NCBI GenBank assembly: GCA_024195265.1
Contig: JAJLRJ010000005.1
Location: 36,330,105 to 36,394,104 of the forward strand
Direction of reading: 5' to 3'
Source of the DNA: Dendrophyllia cribrosa
Lineage: Eukaryota > Cnidaria > Anthozoa > Scleractinia > Dendrophylliidae
Length of the DNA: 64,000 bases
Part shown: one piece after another, positions 1 through 10,286 of the stretch
How positions within the stretch are numbered: the first letter of the stretch is position 1
Layout of the letters: each line of letters opens with the position of its first letter
The notes under the pieces: model-generated
What the model saw: only the letters and a program-made list of their open reading frames with translations
Databases searched by the model: none
What the model was told of the DNA's origin: nothing
Position numbers and translations under genes: made by a program

Positions 1-182
1 GACAACATGTACATGATTATGTAAACATTTCAATATTTTTCTTGGTAATTTTCATGTAGGCTGACATGTCAAATTTGAGAAAGGAAATGGCAATGGAATT
101 GATGTCAAAGACCATTGTGTAAGTACTAACTGAATCAGTGCCATCAGTGCTCAGACAGAAAAAAAGTAAAGTAACTGTATGT

Positions 183-992
183 TTAAGGTGGCTCGATAGT
201 CCAGATATGGAAAATTTTGCATTAAGTTCAAGAAATTTTCTTTTAATGCCAAGTTATTACACTCATCAAGAGAAATTGTTTGACATGTGTTATGGGGTCT
301 ATGGTCTCCATGGCAACCATGCCACGCCCTAAACTCCATGTTTTATTACCAAAACGCTGGCAGCAATAACTCTCCATTTATGCAACATTTGGATCTGCAA
401 ATTTCAGAGTCTCTTTAGTGCACATAAATCTGTGCAATGATTTAAAACCATGACAATCTACATCAGTCTTCTTTCGTTTTACAAGGGTGCAAACTGACAA
501 AGACATTTCTTACCACACCCTATTAACATATTGTTGGATAATATTGTTAGAATTTGGAAAATTATTCTGATGTTAGTTCATTGCATAGAGCAACTGAAAA
601 ATGACTGTAGCAAAATTCATTGCTTTAGGTAAAATATTCTTTCAGAGAGAAGTGTTGAGCTGCAACGTGTTTAGTCAAATTCCAACATTTGAGAAAAATG
701 GACTTAAAGTTAAAACAATCGATTCTAGATCAATTATAGGCGCGGGAGCATTCATTTAGCACGTTTTATGAGCATTTAACTAATGTAAACAATAGTTGCT
801 AGGGCCGTTACTATGGGAAAATTATATACCACTGTTCAGTTATCTTATAGTTCACTTGTTTAGTGCTGCAAATTTAGTGAAATTCTTTCAAAATGGGATT
901 CTCAAGTGTTTAAAGAATCCAATTTTGCCATTTTCAAAAAATCGAACGTTGCAAGCTAGACATCATATTTTTGGACTATCGAGCCACCTTAA
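183..992. mobile_element. TTAA-flanked MITE-like element
   Basis: Inverted ends starting GGTGGCTCGATAGTCC lie at 187 and, reverse-complemented, end at 988. Each is directly flanked by TTAA (183-186 and 989-992). TTAA duplication is typical of piggyBac or Kolobok type transposases. The 802-bp interior shows no convincing coding region, so it is probably non-autonomous. Short ORFs inside it are unlikely to be genes. Confidence 0.7.
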
Positions 993-1099
993 ATGAGCAC
1001 AGAAAATTCTACATAAAGCCGCTTTTTCTACATGAATAAGAGACATTTTTCATTTCACTCTGACATTTTCCAGCTCGAGGTAATTCTGCAGCATGAAGC

Positions 1100-1370
1100 A
1101 ACTAGGAGTATTGGTACTCCCCCCTGGATGGGATTCTAGTCCATCACAGGGTTACTCCCCCCCTACCATCCCTGAGCATATATGTCACAGGATCCCATTT
1201 ATACACCAGCTGGGTAAAGAGAGGCACCGATACATAAGAAAAAAGTGCTAGTTGCCCAAGACCACAACACACTGACCCCATGCAGCCAGCAGGGCTCCAT
1301 CCGGACCGCTATAACCGGAGTCCAAACCAATGACCATATTACGCCACAGTGCGCCTTGCACAATCCAGTT
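1100..1370. repeat. degenerate dispersed repeat
   Basis: The segment has the look of a decayed dispersed repeat: a C-rich stretch, a GGGATTCTAGTCCATCACAG motif, then GCC-rich text ending near TTACGCCACAGTGCGCC. I recognise the style of an invertebrate LINE/SINE 3' region but cannot assign a family. The rest of 1-1898 outside this repeat and the TTAA element holds no gene I can support. A short ORF at 1413-1676 is compositionally ordinary and unrecognised. Confidence 0.35.
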
Positions 1371-1898
1371 TGAGGGCCGGCTGTGGTTTAATATTGTTGC
1401 AATTCACATTAATTGACAAGTAAATTTCTTTATCCTCACAGTCTTAAACAACAGGCAGCCACACCACTTGCATCACAACATACTGTTGGTGAAAAATATG
1501 CTTACACTTATGTTAAGAAGACGATACGACAACATATGAACTTAATGATGAACTTCAACAGCTATAAATTAAACTTAGAAAGGCCATTCATTAAAAACTT
1601 TAATATTAATAAAATAGTAAATTGCAACATGATAAGTACAATCAAAAATGAGAAAAGGCAATATTTCATTGCCTAACAATCTTAGAACAAAACTGAATCA
1701 ACATTTAGAGTTAAGATAATAATTTCATATTGGAAACACTAATGAAGTGAATTTCTTTTAAGCAGTACAGCCAAAAGAAAGGATTAATGATAGCAATTAA
1801 ACTAAGTTTACCTGTACTGCCAATTGGCCTTATATAAAAACTTGACCAAACCTGTATTTAATTTCTAAGGCAAACAGGCAACAAATATACCAATTGTC

Positions 1899-3356
1899 AT
1901 GGGAAAGATGCCATCACTACCATGTAAATGCAGCCCAAATCAGACCAAGACATTTTCTGCATCACCAACTACAACCCCAGAGGTACATGTAAACAATGTG
2001 GATGCTACAGCAGAAGAATGCGAGGGATATTTGAGTGACAATTCATGTGAAACCATCAACAGTGAGGATAGTTATACCATCGATTCAGATGAGAGCCAGT
2101 GCCATAACCTTCTTCCACCAGGCTACAGCTACAAAATCACTCACTTTAAACCCCTATCAACAGAGTCATTTCTTGGAGCCTCCTCTACTGCATTTGAAGC
2201 TGAGTTACAGGTCAATGTTAACAGTGAAGATGACATGAAGACATGGGTGACAAAACTTGGTGATCGATAGACAAAAAACAACTTGGAGGGTGACAAGGGG
2301 CAAAAAAAGAAAAGGAAAGAGGATAACCTGCAGTTTATATTATCACTGTCAACACCAAACAAGAAGTCACCTAAAAGGAAAGAAAAGGACAGCCAACAAA
2401 GGAGAGCCAACTGGGCCAAGGGATAAGAACACTATATGCCCAAGCAGCCTTACATTAAAACATGTGCAAACAAAACATTTAAATGCTGGCTGTTTGGACT
2501 ACTCCCACCCATGTAAAGTTCAACTGAAGTACATTCACAACCACCCTATCAACAGTGCAACTTCTTTAAGCCACAGGGATATCTCCAACTACACCAAAAA
2601 AGTCCTTCATCAGTACTTCTCAAATGGTGATAGCCCTGCTGCTGCATTATAAAAGCACAGACTCAATGTAAAAGAGAAACAAAATATAGGTTATGAAGTG
2701 GCACTGTCTGATCGGTTTTATAACCCTAGACGAAGTGATGTATACAGGATCTACCGAAAATGGCAGGAGGAACGTATGGGTCCAGAGAGTGGCGAGGGGA
2801 TGTTTGAAAATCTTCAAAAAAGAATTGATGAATACAACAATGAAAACAATGCAAGAGGAGGAAAGGCAGTTCTTCAGAGGTTTGAAGCTAAACATAACAA
2901 ATGTACTGACATACCCCTTGTGTTGGCAGTGTGTACACCAATTATGGCCAGAGTACACACCATGGTGCCACAATCTGCAGAGATTGCATTCTGTGATTCA
3001 ACAGCTGGTTTGGATAGGTATAACAATCCCCTTTTTCTCCTGAGCACCAGCACAGCTGCAGGTGGAGTACCACTTGGGTGTGTTGTTACTTCTGGAGAGA
3101 GCGAGTCGACCATTACAGCAGCATTGAACAAGCTGACAGAAGTCCTCCCAACAAATGCTTTTTATGGACAAGGTAGCGATGGCCCTAAAGTGTTTTTAAC
3201 TGATGGCAGTCCACCTGAAAGAAGTGCCATTAACAATATTTGGAAAAAGGCAACGCTTCTGCTCTGTACCTTCCATTTTCTTCAGAGCAGATGGACATAT
3301 TTATGGGACGCAAAGAATGGTATTCACAAAGATGACAGGACTTTATTGATTGTATC
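1899..3356 (+). pseudogene. MULE-type transposase/SWIM protein, 5' part, broken
   Basis: This is the N-terminal and catalytic part of a MULE-like (Mutator-derived) protein. An acidic leader (1899-2270) passes by frameshift near 2257 into a Cys/His-containing segment with LYYHCQHQTRSH and HPCKVQLKYIHNHP. An in-frame TAA at 2650-2652 precedes the transposase-like core, which contains FCDSTAGLDRYNNPL, FLTDGSPPERSAI and LLLCTFHFLQSRW. These fit the MULE DDE fold: two acidic motifs, then C-x2-H. The reading frame is cut at 3353-3356 by inserted TIR elements and resumes at 8512. With one frameshift, one stop and an insertion here, it is a pseudogene. Whether it was a transposon gene or a domesticated host copy cannot be told, because I found no TIRs around it. 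Confidence 0.7.
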
Positions 3357-3593
3357 CTATTTACACCGGTCTTACCCATACTCCTTTGAGTTATGGAAGA
3401 ATGGCGGCCACTTTCGAATACGGAGGCAAAAAGTTAGTATACAAAGGGAGGGAAGGGCGGGATAGAAAGTGACCAAAAGGAGCGGAGTACAGGCAAGATG
3501 ACACAAGGCTGAACGCGACGCATGAGCAAGTACGAACCAAACAACTTCTTTCTCGAATTGATAATTTATTCCTTGAGGTGACTCCTTTTATAT

Positions 3594-4118
3594 CGAGAAT
3601 TTAGTTTTATCGACTGAGTCGATAAGGTAAATTGACCACCGTAAAAAGATTCAAATAGCTGACGTTTCGAGCGCTAGCCCTTCGTCGGAGCGAATCAAGG
3701 AATTGTGGGTAGTGTGTGGTTTTATATAGTAAGCGGTGGAGCTACGCTATTGGTGGAAATTTGGTGACGTGAAAAACAAATGTAGATTAGTTGAATGAAA
3801 AGCGTTCGTTGATTCCGTGGGGTTTGAGAGTGCCGATTTGAAAGATGATTTTTTGTTCTAGGTTTTTACGGCTTTCTGTGTTACCCTGGTGTAGGGAAAC
3901 GCCGCAGATTGTCATGTGTTGTTTAGAATGGTTAGTAAGATTAAAATGGCGCGCGACTGGTTTGGATGCGTCTTTGTCATTTTTTTCAACGTCTCGGAGA
4001 TGTTCACGAAAACGGTCGCCCAGTCTCCTCCCTGTTTCGCCAATGTATATCTTTTTGCAAAAAGTACATGTAATGCAGTAGATAACATTTACGGAGGTGC
4101 ATGTAAAACGATCAGTGA
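3594..4118 (-). repeat. left 525-bp inverted arm of Penelope-like element
   Basis: The stretch is the reverse complement of 5162-5686 and appears identical along the parts compared. Peptides read from both arms over 78 codons are the same. It holds an antisense copy of the GIY-YIG coding end and of the 3' untranslated region. Both arms are exactly 525 bp. Confidence 0.85.
3648..3696 (-). ncRNA. hammerhead-like ribozyme motif, left arm
   Basis: On the minus strand the order is GATTC-GCT, CCGACGA, a short stem (GGGC/GCTC), GAAAC, GTC, then AGC and GAATC, which closes stem I. This matches the compact hammerhead motifs reported in Penelope-like elements. Here the conserved core CTGANGA reads CCGACGA and stem III would be minimal. 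Activity is an inference. Confidence 0.45.
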
Positions 4119-5493
4119 AAACAAATTAATTTTCACTATGGACATTACCTCTTTATATACCGTCATCCCCAATGACGAAGGACTTCAAGCACTAAAATAT
4201 TTTTTCGACCAGCGCTCCATTCAAAACCCAAGCTCAGAAACACTGCTCCGCTTAGCCGAATTAGTTTTGACACTTAACTGTTTTTCATTTTCCCAAAACT
4301 ACTACAAACAAGTAAATGGAGTCGCCATGGGTACCAAAATGGGACCAAGCTACGCTAACCTTTTTGTAGGCCACATCGAACACAAATTTTTTAATCAGTA
4401 CCACGGAACCAAACCCGAACTCTACGGCCGCTACATCGATGATTGCATTGGCGCTACCTCTTCCAGTAAAGAGGAACTTAATCAATTCATAACTTCTGTC
4501 AATACTTTTCATCCAGCTCTAAAATATACCTGGGAAATTTCCGAAACCTCAGTCGCTTTTCTTGACATTAATATTTCAATCAATGGTAACAGTTTATCCA
4601 CAAGTGTGCACTACAAACCTACAGATTCCCACAGTTATCTGTTACATTCATCCTCACATCCACCGCACGTTAAAAACGCCATTCCGTATTCTCAATTTCT
4701 CAGACTTCGACGTCTATGTAGTGATGACTCTGATTTTTCCAACAAATCAGAAGAAATGTGCCAGTTTTTCAAAAAACGTGGGTACCCTGACTCTGTTGTT
4801 AATACGGGCCAACAACGTGCACAACAGATCGACAGACAGTCAGCACTACAAACGCCACAGAAGGAAGAGAACGAGAGAATTCCATTCACCCTCACTTTCC
4901 ACCCACACAACAACACAGTCAAAAGCATCATTTTAAAAAATTTCAAATTACTCCAAAACGACCCCGAAACTGGCAGAATTTTTTCACAACCCCCACTAAT
5001 TTCATTCAAACGTGACAAAAACATAGGCAACTTTCTAGTTACGAGCGCACTGAAATCTGACGATGTACCGGGAACTTTCAAATGCACACGCACACGATGT
5101 AACACTTGTCCTTTCATTCACAACGCGGACAAAATAACAGGACCCAAACGATCTATTAAAATCACTGATCGTTTTACATGCACCTCCGTAAATGTTATCT
5201 ACTGCATTACATGTACTTTTTGCAAAAAGATATACATTGGCGAAACAGGGAGGAGACTGGGCGACCGTTTTCGTGAACATCTCCGAGACGTTGAAAAAAA
5301 TGACAAAGACGCATCCAAACCAGTCGCGCGCCATTTTAATCTTACTAACCATTCTAAACAACACATGACAATCTGCGGCGTTTCCCTACACCAGGGTAAC
5401 ACAGAAAGCCGTAAAAACCTAGAACAAAAAATCATCTTTCAAATCGGCACTCTCAAACCCCACGGAATCAACGAACGCTTTTCATTCAACTAA
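3916..5493 (+). CDS. Penelope-type reverse transcriptase with GIY-YIG endonuclease, partial
   Basis: Only the part after about 4119 is genuine coding sequence; the first ~67 codons are antisense reading of the inverted arm. The RT palm shows FTMDITSLYTVIP, then VNGVAMGTKMGPSYANLF, then GRYIDD (the YxDD-type catalytic motif), followed by the FLDI and HYKPTDSHSYLL blocks typical of Penelope RTs. A Cys cluster (CTRTRCNTC) precedes the GIY-YIG nuclease, seen as NVIYCITC and IYIGETGRRLGDRFREH. The product would copy element RNA into DNA and nick the target. The N-terminal RT fingers are missing, so it is a 5' truncated copy. The stop at 5493 fits the family's usual end. Confidence 0.8.
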   Translation: MLFRMVSKIKMARDWFGCVFVIFFNVSEMFTKTVAQSPPCFANVYLFAKSTCNAVDNIYGGACKTISENKLIFTMDITSLYTVIPNDEGLQALKYFFDQRSIQNPSSETLLRLAELVLTLNCFSFSQNYYKQVNGVAMGTKMGPSYANLFVGHIEHKFFNQYHGTKPELYGRYIDDCIGATSSSKEELNQFITSVNTFHPALKYTWEISETSVAFLDINISINGNSLSTSVHYKPTDSHSYLLHSSSHPPHVKNAIPYSQFLRLRRLCSDDSDFSNKSEEMCQFFKKRGYPDSVVNTGQQRAQQIDRQSALQTPQKEENERIPFTLTFHPHNNTVKSIILKNFKLLQNDPETGRIFSQPPLISFKRDKNIGNFLVTSALKSDDVPGTFKCTRTRCNTCPFIHNADKITGPKRSIKITDRFTCTSVNVIYCITCTFCKKIYIGETGRRLGDRFREHLRDVEKNDKDASKPVARHFNLTNHSKQHMTICGVSLHQGNTESRKNLEQKIIFQIGTLKPHGINERFSFN

Positions 5494-5686
5494 TCTACAT
5501 TTGTTTTTCACGTCACCAAATTTCCACCAATAGCGTAGCTCCACCGCTTACTATATAAAACCACACACTACCCACAATTCCTTGATTCGCTCCGACGAAG
5601 GGCTAGCGCTCGAAACGTCAGCTATTTGAATCTTTTTACGGTGGTCAATTTACCTTATCGACTCAGTCGATAAAACTAAATTCTCG
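5162..5686 (+). repeat. right 525-bp inverted arm of Penelope-like element
   Basis: This is the sense copy of the arm, containing the end of the GIY-YIG domain and the 3' untranslated region. Its reverse complement forms 3594-4118. About 54 bp of additional 3' tail (5687-5740) lies outside the arm and before the 13-bp TSD. Confidence 0.85.
5584..5632 (+). ncRNA. hammerhead-like ribozyme motif, right arm
   Basis: Same motif as at 3648-3696 but on the sense strand of the element: stem I strands GATTCGCT and AGC...GAATC enclose CCGACGA, a short stem II and GAAACGTC, with the expected cleavage after GTC. It lies downstream of the RT ORF in the 3' untranslated region, where Penelope-like hammerheads have been described. 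Confidence 0.5.
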
Positions 5687-5876
5687 TGTTTCATCCCCCC
5701 ACCGACGCAGCACCACAGTTTCTCTAGAAACTAACCCCATTCCTTTTATATCGCTTTGGGTAAGACCGCTGTAAATAGTATCCTATTTACACCGGTCTTA
5801 CCCATACTCCTTTGAGTTATGGAAGAATGGCGGCCACAGAAAAGATGCAAACGGGTTCCCCGTAACACAAACAACC

Positions 5877-6006
5877 GAGACTTGACTAAGGACCGCAATC
5901 TTAAACACCCAGACTAAACTAAGGACCCCAACATAAAATACCCACACTAAACTAAGGACCCCAATTTAAAATACCCATACTAAACTATAAGAGACCCCAG
6001 ACTAAA
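5877..6006. repeat. about 35-bp tandem repeat in element B
   Basis: Roughly four degenerate units of ACTAAACTAAGGACCCCAA followed by TAAAATACCCA. They sit just inside the left end of element B and have no coding character. Confidence 0.7.
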
Positions 6007-7120
6007 AGAAGCAGTAGTGGGGCCAACACAGAGTCCTGTCCCATTCTAAAACACGCCTATTACTGGGGTAGGGGACGTTTTGGGGGAGAGGACGCTAGAG
6101 GAGCCGTGAAGGACTTCTTTAAGGAAAGCTGGAGAAATATGCTTGTTGCAGGGCTCTGTCATTCCCTGAGTCACGTCTAAAGGCATACCCCTATAATAAA
6201 CCCAACGCAGGTGGGGAGCAGAATGGCTAATAGGGTTGAAATCATCCGACATCTCCCAGCATGGAATGGAAAAAATGACCGACTAGAAGGCGCTTAATGG
6301 GAGGCTACAAGGGAAAGACAAAAGAAAAGGCGTGTGAGAGGGTAAAAGGGGCAAGCGCGACGGGACTCAGGGAATGACAGCTTGGAGCCCCGGTAATCCG
6401 AGAGGGAATAAGATTCCCGTTCCAAACAGTCATTCCAAGAGTAAGGGAATAAAGGAAGGCGAAACATAAACACGCGTAAAGGAAAATAGGCTTGAAGCGA
6501 AGGGAACAAGGATATATGCAAATACAGAATAAAGGAGGTGCAAAAGGATGTGCGCATGCATAAAACAAATTCTAACGAGCAGCGGTGAAAAAGGGGCTAA
6601 AACAAGGGGCAAAGAACAATAGAGGCTGAATAGAATAAGCCAAAACGTGATAATTAAAACCTTAAACAAGGCCAGGAAACAAAAACGGCCATACAACAAA
6701 TAAATCCATAGACGCAGCATGACACAATAAAACAAAACGAGAAGCAAAACGGAGAAGAAATAAAATCGAGACAAAACAAAATACGCATAGGCAAAAATAT
6801 AGTGAAAATTATAACCTATAATAAAAAACAACTTTAACTGCATTAACACAAAATATACTTGCACAACCAGGATACTTCCTGACAACGAAATAACACCCAG
6901 ACATAGGATTGAGATAGAAAATTCCCGCAAAACAAACTTAAGCCATGGGGCTAGAGGCGCCAAACATTGAACAAAACAGAAAGCAATTAAATAAATAGCC
7001 GAAAACAAGTAGGCAGCAGGAAACGAACAAATATAGCGGAAAACAGATAAATAATTTACCAGTAAGCAAGATAAAACAGATACGAGTATATGTAACCAAC
7101 AAACCGTAATAAACACTTCT

Positions 7121-8195
7121 GCTCTGGAGCCACAAACAAAACAATATCAGGGATTGCGTCCCTGCAACTAACATGCAAAACGCTCAAGAGAGTCAGGAAA
7201 CAAAAGACTTTTAAAAAACCTCTGCTCTGGAGTCACAAACAATACATGCAATACCAGGGAACAAGTAATTAGGCAAATTGCGTCGCTGTAACTAAGAAAA
7301 AACGCTCGACAGAGTCAGGAAAATACCAAAAATGCCGTAAACAACTTCTGCTCTGGAGCCACAAACAATACAATACCAGGGAACGAGTAATAGCAAATTT
7401 GCGTCCGTGGAACTAACGAAACGCTCGACAGAGTCAGGAAAATACCAAAATGCCGTAATTAACTTCTGCTCTGGAGCCACAAACAATACAATACCAGGGA
7501 ACGAGTAATTTAGCAATTTGCGTCCCTGCAACTTGAGAAAACGCTGGACAGAGTCAGGAAAACGCCAAAATGCCGTAAACAATTTCTGCTCTGGAGTCAC
7601 AAACAATACAATACCAGGGAACGAGTAATTTAGCAATTTGCGTCCCTGTAACTAAGAAAACGCTCGACAGAGCCAGGTAAATACCAAATGCCGTAAATAA
7701 CTTCTGCTCTGGAGCCACAACCATAAAATACCAGGGAACGAGTAATTTAGCAATTTATGTCCCTGTAACTAACAAAAAAAAAAGACGCTCCACAGAGTCA
7801 GGAAAATACCAAATGCCGTAAATAACTTCTGCTCTGGAGCCACAACCATAAAATACCAGGGAACGAGTAATTTAGCAATTTATGTCCCTGTAACTAACAA
7901 AACGCTCGACAGAGCCAGGTAAATACCAAATGCCGTAAATAACTTCTGCTCTGGAGCCACAACTATAAAATACCAGGGAACGAGTAATTTACCAATTTGC
8001 GTCCCTGTAACAAACAAAACGCTCGACAGAGTCAGGTAAATGCCAAATGCCGTAAATAACTTCTGCTCTGGAGCCACAACCATAAAATACCAGGGAACGA
8101 ATAATTTAGCAATTTGCGTCCCTGTAACTAACAAAAACACTAGGAAGAGCAAGGAAACGTGAAAAACAATTGCCACGAAAAACCAACCTCTGCTC
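7121..8195. repeat. tandem array, about 103-128 bp units, ten copies
   Basis: Units begin GCTCTGGAGCCACAA at about 7121, 7224, 7350, 7468, 7588, 7705, 7831, 7948, 8063 and 8191 (the last diverged). Each also carries ATACCAGGGAACGAGTAAT and GCGTCCCTGTAACTAA. Long hydrophobic minus-strand ORFs over and beside the array (for example 6430-7116) reflect the base composition and are not credible genes. Confidence 0.9.
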
Positions 8196-8200
8196 CGGAG

Positions 8201-8416
8201 TCAGAGAAGACCACTATGAAATAAATGACACGTGGGCGGAGGAAGAAACCACGGAAATGGGAATAAAGACAAAGGCAAGAAAACTACCCCTTGAGCGGCG
8301 CCAGGAGGAGCAGGCTGTTGCACATTATCCTGAGCAGGCTGCTGGACTTGAGGCACTTGAGGCACTTGAGGCACTTCAGCTTCTGGAGCTTGTAAATCTT
8401 GGTTCGCTTCGGCCAT
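8201..8416 (-). CDS. N-terminal fragment of an element B protein
   Basis: The ATG at 8416 is preceded by a TATA box about 55-65 bp upstream inside the right TIR. The 71-residue product starts MAEANQDLQAPEAEVPQVPQ, a Pro/Gln/Ala-rich low-complexity leader such as Gag-like or transposon proteins often have, and ends in a hydrophobic Pro/Phe tail where it runs towards the tandem array. I infer a truncated element-encoded protein whose body has been deleted. No domain is recognisable, and it may not be translated. Confidence 0.3.
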   Translation of the reverse strand: MAEANQDLQAPEAEVPQVPQVPQVQQPAQDNVQQPAPPGAAQGVVFLPLSLFPFPWFLPPPTCHLFHSGLL

Positions 8417-8511
8417 GATCGAGTTGAACGAACAACTTCTTTCTCGAAGTGATAATTTATTCCTTGAGGTGACTCCTTTTATATCGCTTTGGGTAAGACC
8501 GCTGTAAATAG

Positions 8512-9792
8512 GGCTAATAAAGGAAATGCTATTTGCAGAGACAGTAGATGAACTTAATGAAGTCCATGAACAATTTATATGTAACAAAATAGTACAAAAA
8601 TATCCTAATTTTAAAAAATACATACAAACATTTTGATTAAGGAGAGAGGAATGGGTTCTTGCCCTCAGAAAGCATCTCCTTCTGAGGGGTAATAACACTA
8701 ACAACTTGAGTGAAGCTGGAATCAAGATCTTGAAGGAGATTGTTTTTGAAAGAGTGCAAGCGTACAATCTAGTACAAATGTTTGAGTTTATTACTATCAC
8801 TCTTGAGACCTACCTTTAACAAAGACTACTGGCAGTTGCACATTTGAGGCAAGACAGCTACATTGCCTTGAAATTCAGGGGTCTGGCTGCAAACAATGTA
8901 CCTCTTTCCAATATTCAACCATTCAATGTCAGTAAAGGGCAATACACTGTCAAAAGTTTAACAAAGGAAAATGTTTTGTATAATGTTGACATAAATCTGG
9001 GTTTATGTAAATGTTCAACAGGTGCACAAGGGAGGCTATGCAAGCACCAAGCAGCAACAATACAGAAATACCACCTCCATGGAATAAACATGGTACCTTT
9101 ATCATCTGTTACTGGCAGACACCACTTTGCAGTGCTGGCACTTGGTAAAGACAATACTCAGCCATGTTCATTTTATGCCTTCATCAGAGAGATGCTCCAA
9201 ATAAGGATTTTATGGAAAATGGTGTCAAGCTGGAAGATTCAACGTCTCAGCAATGTATGTCTGAAACAAATTTCAATGAAACCAAACTAAGTACCAGTCA
9301 TGTTCCAATCCCCACAATCACTCTTGAGAACAAAGTTAAAGAAGTGTGCAGTGACATCATTGAAAGGTTACAAGCCAATGATGAAAACTTTAATCAAGGG
9401 GTTCTCAAGTTTATAAGCAGATACGAAAAACTCAAAGAAGGAGGTCAAAGCAGCAGTGCAATACCAAGAATTGCTTCTGCATTACACACATTTGGCAGTA
9501 ACAACGGTCACAATTACCTGCACACAAACAAAAAAGACTTGGCAAGAGGATTAAGGTTCAGTCGACAGCAGCAGGAAGAAGAAGAAAGGGAATAACTCGT
9601 GGAATGAGAAAAATGAAGCAAGGCAGGCCTCCCAAAGGATTCAAAAGAAAAGTTTCTCAAGATGAAGACAGCGGAAGTGATGACTTTGACAGATATAGGT
9701 TCCGAGTACGAAAGCGACCAAGGGTTCAAAAAAGGAAGCACTCTCTCACAGCTATTATTGAAAAAAATCAACAAAATTGTGGAAAGTGGTGA
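8512..9792 (+). pseudogene. MULE-type/SWIM zinc-finger protein, 3' part, broken
   Basis: This continues the gene that starts at 1899, after the inserted elements. The frame from 8514 gives the post-catalytic helical region with in-frame stops near 8635 and 8817. A SWIM zinc finger follows (C-x-C-x8-C-x-H in LCKCSTGAQGRLCKH, about 9003-9047), the DNA/protein-binding module that commonly follows MULE transposase domains. A frameshift near 9170 moves reading to the frame ending at 9595, and another leads to a basic tail with an AT-hook-like KQGRPPKGFKRK ending at 9792. At least two stops and two frameshifts make this a pseudogene. Confidence 0.7.
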
Positions 9793-10286
9793 CAATCGCC
9801 AATTCACAGGCTGTCATTATTTCTTGGCAGACAGGACATTATGCTTGGGATGTGTTGTTCCAGAAAATATCCATACCTTATGATACAGAAAATGTTTTGG
9901 ATCCCCTTCCTTACTGAAAATTCCAATTTAGCTTCACACTTTCCTTTAAAAACTTTGGCCTTTGAGACCTGCACCTCCCCTTGCAATTTCCAATAATCTT
10001 CATAGGTCTGGATATGTTCTGGAACCACACAGACTCTCCTCATCATGCAGGTACCTAGGCCTGGCTACAGCTGTAGACGAGCAGTGAATGACTTAAGGAC
10101 CAAGGCAAATTCAACCTTTTTTTATATTTGTAACACACTGCTTAATATTCCCTTTGTTTCTGAGTGTTTGTCGACTAGCGGTCTTTCTGACACATTCATA
10201 TAGTTTTGACTGTGTGTCTTGCATTAAGATTGTAATGTTCCTGCCAGGCTCAATTAATTGGCATGGGGGTACTGAATTTGGCAGTG
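9793..10286. other. non-coding spacer
   Basis: No gene is seen. An inverted pair (TGTTGTTCCAGAAAATATCC near 9850 and GGATATGTTCTGGAACCACA near 10010) may be the ends of a small degenerate MITE. The rest is unremarkable. Confidence 0.4.

Larger units (their letters stand above)
3596..5740 (+). mobile_element. Penelope-like retroelement, 5' truncated
   Basis: The element is flanked by a perfect 13-bp direct repeat TCCTTTTATATCG (3583-3595 and 5741-5753), a clear target-site duplication. It encodes a Penelope-type reverse transcriptase with a C-terminal GIY-YIG endonuclease. Its 5' end is an inverted copy of its own 3' end, an arrangement known for Penelope-like elements, whose terminal repeats are often inverted or partial. 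It lies inside TIR element A. It is truncated at the RT N-terminus, so this copy is unlikely to be autonomous. Confidence 0.85.
3357..5778. mobile_element. TIR element A, carrying a Penelope-like insertion
   Basis: The element begins CTATTTACACCGGTCTTACC at 3357 and ends with the near-inverse GGTAAGACCGCTGTAAATAG at 5778. TATC occurs just before it (3353-3356) and just after it (5779-5782), a possible 4-bp TSD. It shares both ends with the adjacent element at 5783-8511, so the two look like head-to-tail copies of one family. Most of its length is the Penelope-like insertion at 3596-5740; without that it is only about 280 bp. No transposase is encoded. Confidence 0.55.
5783..8511. mobile_element. 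TIR element B, non-autonomous, repeat-rich
   Basis: The left end CTATTTACACCGGTCTTACC (5783) and right end GGTAAGACCGCTGTAAATAG (8511) are imperfect inverses. On the minus strand the right end carries a TATA box (GATATAAAAGG, about 8471-8481) and an ATG in good context at 8416, so it looks like the promoter end of a coding element. The interior is A-rich on the plus strand and dominated by tandem repeats, with no transposase or RT visible. No clean TSD is seen on the right (GGCT against TATC). DIRS-type elements also have inverted ends and no TSD, but that assignment is speculative. Confidence 0.5.

Noticed and set aside
6430..7116. 228-codon hydrophobic minus-strand ORF that looks like a multi-pass membrane protein
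   Set aside because: The plus strand is A-rich there, so minus-strand codons are biased to Phe/Leu/Val. There is no start context, no neighbour logic, and it lies in repeat-rich element B.
7121..8195. CRISPR-like array
   Set aside because: Units are 103-128 bp tandem repeats with no unique spacers, in a eukaryotic genome.
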